A stretch of DNA of 11,518 nt. It comes from JAWWBL01 sp033720975. Lineage in GTDB: Bacteria > Actinomycetota > Acidimicrobiia > Spongiisociales > ZC4RG35. Location of the stretch: NCBI GenBank assembly GCA_033720975.1, contig JAWWBL010000051.1:1-11518 (forward strand), written 5' to 3'. A program made the position numbers and the translations under genes. Under the pieces are notes generated by a model. That model ran no database searches. It was not told the DNA's origin and saw nothing but the letters and a program-made list of their open reading frames with translations. Positions 5,577 to 11,518 of this stretch are shown here, piece after piece. Numbering within the stretch: position 1 is the first letter of the stretch; the number at the start of each line of letters is the position of its first letter.

Positions 5577-8054
5577 TTAGTCCTGGCCGGCCATTTCCAC
5601 GGGGGGGACGTCTGGGGAGGGGATGCCCTCGAAAGTTAGGACGTTCTCCTCCTCGTCCAGGCCCACCAGGATCGTCATCCCGGCCTTGTACTCGCCCATC
5701 AGCACACGCTCGGACAGCGGGTCCTCGAGCAGACGCTGGATGGCCCTCCGCAACGGCCGCGCCCCCAGCTCGGGGTCGTAGCCCTCGGTGCCCAAGAACT
5801 CCTTGGCGGCGTCCGTGAGCGCAAGGTCGAGATGCTGACTCTCGAGCTGATCCCGGACCCGAGCCAACATGAGATCCACGATCTCCTTGAGCTCGTCCAT
5901 CGTCAGCTCGTGGAAAACGATGATCTCATCGAGCCGGTTGATGAACTCAGGCCGGAAGTGCTTCTTGAGCTCGTCGGTCACCTTCTCCTTCATGTGCTCG
6001 TAGGTGACCTCGTCGTCGTCGGCGTGGAAGCCGACCGCACGCTTGTGGAGATCCCTCGTGCCGAGGTTGGAGGTCATGATGATGACCGTGTTCTTGAAGT
6101 CGACCGTGCGCCCCTGGGCGTCGGTGAGACGGCCCTCTTCCAATATCTGAAGGAGAGTGTTGAACACATCAGGGTGAGCCTTCTCGATCTCGTCGAAGAG
6201 AACCACCGAGAACGGCTTGCGCCGGACGGCCTCCGTCAGCTGGCCACCCTCGTCGTAACCGACATACCCCGGGGGCGACCCGACGAGCCGGCTCACGGTG
6301 TGCTTCTCCATGTACTCGGACATGTCCAACTGGATGAGGGCATCCTCATCACCGAACAAGAACTCCGTCAGCGCCTTGGCGGTCTCAGTCTTACCAACTC
6401 CGGACGGGCCCAGGAAGATGAATGAGCCAGAGGGCCGTCTGGGGTCCTTCAGGCCGGCCCGGGTGCGGCGAATCGCCTTGGACACGGCCGTTATGGCGTC
6501 GTGCTGGCCGATGATCCGTTTGTGGAGCTCACCTTCCATCTGGACGAGACGCGCCGTCTCCTCTTCCGTGAGTCGGTGGACCGGTATCCCGGTCCATTGG
6601 GCAAGAACCTCGGCGATTTCTTCCTCGTCGATCACCCAGCCGCCGTCATCGGATTCGGACTCCCTCACGGCACGCTCGGCAAGCAGCGCCCGCTCCTCGT
6701 CCCTCAGCGTGGCGGCCTTCTCGTAGTTCTCCTCGCCAACAGCGTCACCCTTGTCCTTGCGGATGCCACCGAGCTTCTCGTCGATCTCGACGATCTCGGG
6801 AACGTCGCTCTTGCGATGGATCCGCATCCGGCTACCGGCCTCATCGATCAGGTCGATGGCCTTGTCAGGGAGAAAACGGTCGGCGAGATAACGGTCGGCG
6901 AGGTTCGCCGCTGAGACGATTGCCTGATCGGTGAAGCGGACCGAATGATGCTCCTCGTAACGGTCCTTGAGACCCATAAGGATGTCGATCGTGTCGGTCA
7001 ACGACGGCTCGTCCACCTGAACAGGCTGGAACCGGCGCTCGAGCGCAGAGTCCTTTTCGAGGTACTTGCGATACTCCTCGAGAGTCGTGGCGCCGACGGT
7101 TTGCAGCTCGCCACGCGCCAGCATCGGCTTGAGGATTGATGCCGCGTCGATGGCACCCTCCGCCGCGCCGGCGCCGACAAGCGTGTGGATCTCGTCGATG
7201 AAGAGAATGATGTCGCCGCGGCTGTTGATCTCCTTGAGGACCTTCTTCAACCGCTCCTCAAAGTCACCGCGGTACCGGGACCCTGCAACGAGGGCTCCGA
7301 GGTCGAGGGTGTAGAGACTCTTGCCCTGAAGGGTCTTGGGGACGTTCTGGCTGACGATCCGTTGTGCCAGGCCCTCGACGATGGCCGTCTTGCCGACACC
7401 GGGCTCCCCGATGAGCACCGGGTTGTTCTTGGTGCGCCGGGACAGGATCTGCATGACACGCTCGATCTCGCGTGTCCGCCCAATCACCGGGTCGAGGGAT
7501 CCGTCTGCAGCGGACTTGGTCAGGTTTCTCCCGAACTGGTCGAGGATCGTTGAGCCCGACGATGAGCTCTCGCGACCGCCCGACCCTGCCGTCTTGGGTT
7601 GGGGCCCTTCGCCACCACCCGGCCCGGAAAGCAGCTGGATGACCGTCTGGCGCACCTTCTGGAGCTCTGCACCAAGCTGTTGCAGGACCTGTGCTGCCAC
7701 GCCCTCGCCTTCCCGGATGAGACCCAGGAGGATGTGCTCGGTCCCGATGTAGTTGTGACCGAGTTGGAGGGCCTCCCGCAGGGAGAGCTCGAGGACTTTC
7801 TTGGCGCGAGGTGTGAATGGGATGTGACCGGAAGGCGACTGCTGACCCTGTCCGATGATCTTGACGACCTCATCTCGAACCGATGCGAGGTCGATGTCGA
7901 GGCTCTCGAGAGCCTGTGCGGCAATGCCTTCACCCTCATTGAGCAGGCCGAGCAGGATGTGCTCGGTCCCGATGTAGTTGTGGTTGAGAAGGCGCGCCTC
8001 TTCCTGCGCAAGAACTACGACTCGACGAGCCCTGTCTGTGAAGCGCTCAAACAC
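5577..8054 (-). CDS. clpC: ClpC AAA+ unfoldase, ATPase subunit of the ClpCP protease
   Basis: Hexameric cytoplasmic unfoldase that threads proteins into ClpP. The 825 residues are full length. Two N-domain repeats carry the near-identical motif HNYIGTEHILLGL (from 25 and from 100). A Gly/Ser-rich linker (about 145-168) follows. D1 has Walker A GEPGVGKT (216-223), Walker B LFIDEIH (284-290) and an arginine pair at 340-341. The middle UVR/coiled-coil segment (about 420-465) identifies ClpC rather than ClpA. D2 has Walker A GPSGVGKT (549-556), Walker B VVLFDEIEKAH (617-627) and sensor TSNLG. VGF at 674-676 is the ClpP-docking tripeptide loop. The GTG start at 8052-8054 has AGGAG six bases upstream. 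It is transcribed away from the polyprenyl synthase gene. No ctsR or mcsAB lies next to it, as usual in Actinobacteria. The end abuts the inverted-repeat unit. Confidence 0.98.
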   Translation of the reverse strand: MFERFTDRARRVVVLAQEEARLLNHNYIGTEHILLGLLNEGEGIAAQALESLDIDLASVRDEVVKIIGQGQQSPSGHIPFTPRAKKVLELSLREALQLGHNYIGTEHILLGLIREGEGVAAQVLQQLGAELQKVRQTVIQLLSGPGGGEGPQPKTAGSGGRESSSSGSTILDQFGRNLTKSAADGSLDPVIGRTREIERVMQILSRRTKNNPVLIGEPGVGKTAIVEGLAQRIVSQNVPKTLQGKSLYTLDLGALVAGSRYRGDFEERLKKVLKEINSRGDIILFIDEIHTLVGAGAAEGAIDAASILKPMLARGELQTVGATTLEEYRKYLEKDSALERRFQPVQVDEPSLTDTIDILMGLKDRYEEHHSVRFTDQAIVSAANLADRYLADRFLPDKAIDLIDEAGSRMRIHRKSDVPEIVEIDEKLGGIRKDKGDAVGEENYEKAATLRDEERALLAERAVRESESDDGGWVIDEEEIAEVLAQWTGIPVHRLTEEETARLVQMEGELHKRIIGQHDAITAVSKAIRRTRAGLKDPRRPSGSFIFLGPSGVGKTETAKALTEFLFGDEDALIQLDMSEYMEKHTVSRLVGSPPGYVGYDEGGQLTEAVRRKPFSVVLFDEIEKAHPDVFNTLLQILEEGRLTDAQGRTVDFKNTVIIMTSNLGTRDLHKRAVGFHADDDEVTYEHMKEKVTDELKKHFRPEFINRLDEIIVFHELTMDELKEIVDLMLARVRDQLESQHLDLALTDAAKEFLGTEGYDPELGARPLRRAIQRLLEDPLSERVLMGEYKAGMTILVGLDEEENVLTFEGIPSPDVPPVEMAGQD

Positions 8055-8153
8055 GTGTTACTCCTAAGCCCTGGCAGGCTAATTCTATCACCGGGCCGTT
8101 TCTGAGCTTATGGCTCGTTTCCAGCCCATCGTTCCGTAATACCATCGTCACCA
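8055..8153. promoter_or_regulatory. Divergent promoter region between clpC and polyprenyl synthase
   Basis: These 99 bases must drive both genes. For clpC, TAGAAT (minus strand, 8082-8087) is a reasonable -10, with no good -35 at 17 bases. The minus strand also holds three similar words, GGAACG (8130-8135), GGAAACG (8116-8122) and AGAAACGG (8096-8103). These are possible repeated sites or stress-sigma -35 elements, but the evidence is weak. For the plus-strand gene, TACCAT (8140-8145) fits TAnnnT and would place transcription start at or within a few bases of the ATG at 8154. I did not recognise a ClgR or HspR operator. Confidence 0.35.
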
Positions 8154-9146
8154 ATGGAAGACCTCCAAAGCCTCATTCGTATTCCCCGTATCTGGGAACA
8201 GTTGAGCGTGGTCGAGGAGCGGCTTCTCGAGGCCTCGGCGGCCGATGACGCCTATCTCACCAAGATCGCACAGCATCTCCTCCTGGCTGGAGGCAAGCGG
8301 TTCCGCCCCCTTCTCGCGCTTCTCGCCGCAGAATTCGGGTCCCCATCCGATCGAAGACCCGTCGAGGCGGCGGTGTCGGTCGAACTCATACACGTCGGAT
8401 CCCTCTATCACGACGACGTGATCGACGAGGCCGCCACCAGACGTGGCGCCTCGTCGGCAAATGCCAACTGGGACAACACCGTGGCCATCCTCGCCGGGGA
8501 CTTCCTGATGGCGCGAGCCTCCGAAGTCGCCGCCACCCACTTATCCCAGGAGTCGGTTCGGCTTCTCGCCGCCACCTATGCCGAGCTCGTCGAAGGGCAG
8601 ACAAGGGAGCTACAACTCCAGGGCGACCTGACCCACTCAATTGAGGATTACCTGCAGGTGATCGGGGGTAAGACCGCGTCGCTGATTCGAACGTCGGCCC
8701 GATTGGGGGCAATGGCCGCCGACGCCGAAGACGGCGTCGTCGAGTCTCTCTCGACCTGGGCCTGGGAGGTGGGGATGGTCTTCCAGATCGCCGACGACGC
8801 GCTGGACCTGATCGCGGACGAGGAGACTATCGGCAAGCCGGCAGGATCCGACATAAGAGAGGGCACGTTCACCGCCCCGGTGCTGATGGCTGCTTCCTCG
8901 CCAGAGGGGACAAGGGTGCGGGAGCTGCTCGCGGATAGGCCCTACGAGGACGACGCTGTCGCCGAGGTCATCCAGTTGGTGCGGAAAGGGGGATTCGTCG
9001 AGTCGAGCCTCGAGGAGGCCCGCCGGCGCTTATCCGTCGCCGACGACGCGCTCGAGCAACTCCCGACTGGAAACGCGCGCTCCATACTTCAGAGTTTGGG
9101 GGCCTACCTCCTCGATCGTGTCGAATCGGCCCGACAGGGCGCCTAG
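8154..9146 (+). CDS. Long-chain trans-polyprenyl diphosphate synthase (heptaprenyl/octaprenyl type)
   Basis: Condenses isopentenyl diphosphate units onto an allylic primer, probably to make the side chain of menaquinone. The protein has 330 residues, normal for the family. Motifs in order: GGKRFRP (46-52) binds the pyrophosphate. The first aspartate-rich motif is DDVID (87-91). Then come GGKTASLI (171-178) and QIADDALD (211-218), with the second aspartate-rich motif DDALD. After that comes KPAGSDIREGTFTAPVL (228-244). The residues just before the first motif are GSLYH; small Gly and Ser at positions -5 and -4 favour a long product rather than FPP or GGPP. That chain-length reading is inference. 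The ATG has no Shine-Dalgarno and a -10-like TACCAT lies only 8 bases upstream, suggesting leaderless translation. It stands alone on the plus strand, without menaquinone genes beside it. Its stop shares CTAG with the converging gene. Confidence 0.93.
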   Translation: MEDLQSLIRIPRIWEQLSVVEERLLEASAADDAYLTKIAQHLLLAGGKRFRPLLALLAAEFGSPSDRRPVEAAVSVELIHVGSLYHDDVIDEAATRRGASSANANWDNTVAILAGDFLMARASEVAATHLSQESVRLLAATYAELVEGQTRELQLQGDLTHSIEDYLQVIGGKTASLIRTSARLGAMAADAEDGVVESLSTWAWEVGMVFQIADDALDLIADEETIGKPAGSDIREGTFTAPVLMAASSPEGTRVRELLADRPYEDDAVAEVIQLVRKGGFVESSLEEARRRLSVADDALEQLPTGNARSILQSLGAYLLDRVESARQGA

Positions 9147-9496
9147 TCGAGCACCTTGTCGAGAATGAACCGAACGACCGATATCACCAACGCGCCGAGG
9201 AAGGTCGACCAGAAGAAGCCTTCGGAAGTGAATCCCAGGTCGAGGGTGCCCGATAGCCAGATCACCAGTTGAAGCACGATCGCGTTGGTCACAAGCAAGA
9301 ACAGGCCGAACGTCAACAGGATGAAGGGGATGCTGAATATGTTGAGTATCGGCTTCACGATCGCGTTGACCACGATGAAGATCAGGGCAACCCCGAGGAA
9401 AGCCCAGATGGAGCCATCGAAGTCGAGGCCCGGCACAATCGCCTGAGCCACCCATACCGCAGCACCCGTGATGGCAATCTTGATGATGAGACTCAT
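9143..9496 (-). CDS. Small YvlD-like / phage-holin-4 family membrane protein
   Basis: A 117-residue integral membrane protein with four hydrophobic segments (about 3-21, 30-50, 55-80, 95-113). The core VNAIVKPILNIFSIPFILLT, followed by FGLFLLVTNAIVL (from residue 43), is the signature of the Phage_holin_4_2 (YvlD) family. Despite the name these are mostly chromosomal bacterial proteins of unknown function, some linked to envelope stress; no lytic activity can be claimed. The ATG at 9494-9496 overlaps the lysS stop as ATGA, and AGGAG sits nine bases upstream inside lysS. It is therefore the last gene of the panC-lysS group. Its TAG stop is the reverse strand of the polyprenyl synthase TAG, through the shared palindrome CTAG at 9143-9146. 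Confidence 0.9.
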   Translation of the reverse strand: MSLIIKIAITGAAVWVAQAIVPGLDFDGSIWAFLGVALIFIVVNAIVKPILNIFSIPFILLTFGLFLLVTNAIVLQLVIWLSGTLDLGFTSEGFFWSTFLGALVISVVRFILDKVLD

Positions 9497-10986
9497 CGAG
9501 TCGTCTCCTTTGGCTTGAGGGTCGGGAAGAGAATGACCTCCCGTATGTGTGGTTGGTTGGTGAGCAACATGACGAGCCTATCCACTCCGATCCCGAGCCC
9601 GCCCGTCGGTGGCAGGCCGTACTCGAGAGCCGTCACGTAGTCCTCATCCACCGGATGGGCCTCGTCGTCGCCAGCGGCACGGGACGCTGCCTGGGATTTG
9701 AAACGGGCTAGCTGGTCATCGGCGTCGTTCAGCTCCGAGAAGGCGTTGCAATACTCCGATCCGGCAATCACCAACTCGAAACGTTCTGTGAGACGCGGGT
9801 CGTCGCGATGGCTTCTGGATAGCGGTGACACCTCCACGGGGAAGTCCATCACGAAAGTGGGGTCCCAGATCTGGCGGTGGGCTAGCTCGTACAGCTCGAA
9901 TAACAGAAGGCCCACCGGCTCATCATCGCTCACCTCGACGTCTCGATCGGAGAGGAGACCTGCTAGCAGAGACGTGTCCGAGTCGAGATCGAGGTCTTCT
10001 CCAACGAACTCGGAGACGAGATCGAGCATGGTGACTCGGCGATACGGCCCAGCGATCGAAAGCGGGCGGCCCTGGTACTCGAAGTCGGTATTGCCGATAG
10101 ATGCCTCCGCCACCTCAGCGAACACGTCTTGCACCAGCCCCATCACGTCCTCGTAGTCGGCCATCGCCTGATAGGCCTCGAGCATCGTGAACTCGGGATT
10201 GTGGGTGGAGTCGATCCCCTCATTCCGGAATATCCGGCCGATCTCGAAGACCCTCTCGATCCCCCCGACAACCAGCCGCTTCAAGTAGAGCTCAGTGGCG
10301 ATCCGCAGGTGCATGTCCGAGTCGAGGGCGTGGTGACGGGTCTCGAATGGCTTGGCCGCGGCTCCTGTCGCCTCGTGAAGCAAGACCGGGGTCTCAACTT
10401 CGACGAATCCGCGTCGGTGAAAGGCGTCGCGGAGAGCGGCGATGATCCTGGCCCTGGTCAGGGCGATATCCAGAGCCTCGTCGTTGACCATGAGATCCAC
10501 GTAGCGCTGCCGGCTCCGCTGCTCGACGTCGGTGAGCCCGTGGAATTTGTCGGGGAGAGGACGGAGTGACTTCTGAAGCAGCACGAGCTCCGAAACGTCG
10601 ACGCTCAGCTCCCCCCGCCGGGTAGTCATGACCTTCCCGGTGGCTCCAACCCAGTCGCCCAAGTCGAGCTCGGAGAAGGTCTCGGCAACATCATGTCCGC
10701 CCGAGGCCTCATCCACGAACAGCTGAATCGTCCCGGTGACATCGCGGAGAGTTCCGAACTGAAGCTTCCCGAACGATCTCTTCAACATGAGGCGCCCTGC
10801 CACCGAGACCTCATCCTCGGTATGGGTTCCGGCATCGAGATCGTGGTGCCTCTCGTGGAGATCGCCGGCCCAATCGGTCCTATCGAACCGGTACGGATAC
10901 CCACCGCCGTCCAGCACCTCCTGATGCTTCCGACGCCTCCCCGCGATCAGGGCATCTTCGGTCGAGCGGGCTGGGTCATCTGTCAT
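9493..10986 (-). CDS. lysS: Lysyl-tRNA synthetase, class II
   Basis: Charges tRNA-Lys in the cytoplasm. With the ATG at 10984-10986 the protein has 497 residues, the usual bacterial size, and begins with the typical acidic/basic helix before GGGYPYRF (27-34). The OB-fold anticodon domain spans about 58-140 (VSVAGRLMLKR..GKLQFGTLRD). Motif 1 is near GFVEVETPVL (193-202). Motif 2 is FEIGRIFRNEGID (247-259), with THNPEFTMLEAY after it. Motif 3 is GGLGIGVDRLVML (462-474). A longer reading frame of 53 extra codons reaches back to 11145, but that part overlaps panC and has no family similarity, so I rejected it. No clear Shine-Dalgarno is present; the start follows the panC stop by 10 bases, suggesting coupling. 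In mycobacteria panD and coaX lie between panC and lysS; here they are absent. Confidence 0.96.
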   Translation of the reverse strand: MTDDPARSTEDALIAGRRRKHQEVLDGGGYPYRFDRTDWAGDLHERHHDLDAGTHTEDEVSVAGRLMLKRSFGKLQFGTLRDVTGTIQLFVDEASGGHDVAETFSELDLGDWVGATGKVMTTRRGELSVDVSELVLLQKSLRPLPDKFHGLTDVEQRSRQRYVDLMVNDEALDIALTRARIIAALRDAFHRRGFVEVETPVLLHEATGAAAKPFETRHHALDSDMHLRIATELYLKRLVVGGIERVFEIGRIFRNEGIDSTHNPEFTMLEAYQAMADYEDVMGLVQDVFAEVAEASIGNTDFEYQGRPLSIAGPYRRVTMLDLVSEFVGEDLDLDSDTSLLAGLLSDRDVEVSDDEPVGLLLFELYELAHRQIWDPTFVMDFPVEVSPLSRSHRDDPRLTERFELVIAGSEYCNAFSELNDADDQLARFKSQAASRAAGDDEAHPVDEDYVTALEYGLPPTGGLGIGVDRLVMLLTNQPHIREVILFPTLKPKETTR

Positions 10987-10996
10987 GTCACAACGA

Positions 10997-11518
10997 TCAT
11001 GGCACCGCCGAGAGCCGGCTTGGCTCATCAAGCAATACCCCTCGGTCCGGGATGGGGTCACCTTCGGCAACGTCGAAAGCGATGTTGTCGATGAGACGGA
11101 TTCCCCCAACCGAAGCCGCGACCGCCAGAACCGCGTCGCGGTCAAGCTCCGGAATCGGCTTCATGGTCGCCTGCGATGCCAATTTCACGTAGTCGACGCC
11201 GAGGCCCCCGATCGAGCGCATCACGGTGGCCTCGAGCCGATCAGCGCTCCTCTCTCCCGCATCCACCTGTTCGGCAGCCTGAAAAAGGCCACGGCTGATC
11301 GCCAGAGCACGCTCCCGCGCCTCCGGGCTGAGCCTCACGTTCCGGCTCGAGAGCGCAAGGCCATCCGGTTCCCGCACCACTGGCGCCTCTACGATCTCAA
11401 TCGGAAATCGCAGATCGTTGACCATTGCCCTCAAGACCGCAAGTTGTTGCGCGTCCTTGCGGCCGAACACAGCGACGTCGGGACGAAGACCGGCGAAGAG
11501 TTTGGCCACAACAGTGGC
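10997..11518 (-). CDS. panC: Pantothenate synthetase (pantoate-beta-alanine ligase), C-terminal part
   Basis: ATP-dependent joining of pantoate and beta-alanine in vitamin B5/CoA synthesis, cytoplasmic. The window holds the last 173 codons; the gene enters from the right edge, so the GTG at 11507-11509 is an internal Val and not a start. The visible part opens with ATVVAKLFAGLRPD. Next comes FGRKDAQQ, the nucleotide/pantoate-binding KDxQQ motif. Then comes VREPDGLALSSRN, the second conserved motif of the family. The fold ends at VGGIRLIDNIAF. After that there is a tail of about 25 residues, rich in Pro, Asp and Leu, which is longer than in compact family members. The upstream HIGH-type motif region is outside the window. 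lysS starts 10 bases after the stop, so both are likely on one message. Confidence 0.95.
   Translation of the reverse strand, partial: ATVVAKLFAGLRPDVAVFGRKDAQQLAVLRAMVNDLRFPIEIVEAPVVREPDGLALSSRNVRLSPEARERALAISRGLFQAAEQVDAGERSADRLEATVMRSIGGLGVDYVKLASQATMKPIPELDRDAVLAVAASVGGIRLIDNIAFDVAEGDPIPDRGVLLDEPSRLSAVP

Noticed and set aside
5832..6914. Plus-strand open frames within clpC (e.g. 5832-6425, 6501-6914)
   Set aside because: They are antisense to intact ClpC motifs and have no recognisable features of their own.
7712..7985. Direct DNA repeat within the start of clpC
   Set aside because: It is explained by the two ClpN repeats of the protein (HNYIGTEHILLGL twice), not by a mobile or CRISPR repeat.
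9143..9496. Prophage remnant suggested by the holin-like family name
   Set aside because: The family is mostly chromosomal, the gene is coupled to lysS, and no other phage gene is in the window.
10987..11145. 53-codon N-terminal extension of lysyl-tRNA synthetase
   Set aside because: It overlaps the conserved end of panC and has no similarity to the family. The ATG at 10986 gives the standard length and N-terminus.

Overview
The window is gene-dense, GC-rich bacterial chromosome. Several genes start with GTG. lysS lies close to clpC, with panC directly upstream of lysS, which resembles the pan-lysS-clpC neighbourhood of Actinobacteria. An AbiEi-like/DUF559 protein of a type common in actinobacterial genomes is also present. 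I infer a high-GC actinobacterium, possibly Acidimicrobiia or a relative; the placement is not proven by anything here.

Left part (1-4403, all minus strand): a complete BMP-type nucleoside ABC transporter operon read right to left. It has a lipoprotein substrate-binding protein, a 13-bp-stem hairpin, a double-NBD ATPase, permease 1, and permease 2, which runs off the left edge. The last three genes overlap by 4 bp (GTGA, then ATGA). A 14-bp perfect palindrome overlaps the Shine-Dalgarno of the binding-protein gene.

Centre (4501-5564): the most unusual part. One plus-strand gene sits between otherwise minus-strand neighbours, bounded by 50-bp inverted repeats identical at 49 of 50 positions. 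It encodes an AbiEi-type winged-helix region fused to a DUF559/Vsr-like nuclease domain. The gene's stop codon lies inside the right repeat, and each repeat carries its own small GC-rich hairpin. No transposase is present. This looks like a compact non-autonomous or nuclease-associated mobile unit, comparable in layout to REP-associated transposase genes but with a different enzyme.

Right part (5577-11518): clpC (minus), a 99-bp divergent spacer, then a long-chain polyprenyl diphosphate synthase (plus) with a probably leaderless start. Converging on the latter, with the stop codons sharing one CTAG, is a minus-strand group: panC (partial at the right edge), lysS, and a small YvlD/phage-holin-4-like membrane protein. 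These genes are 10 bp apart or overlap by 4 bp. They are housekeeping functions: protein quality control, quinone side-chain synthesis, pantothenate synthesis and tRNA charging. I saw no tRNA, rRNA or CRISPR array. Every stretch longer than 300 bases is occupied by a gene.
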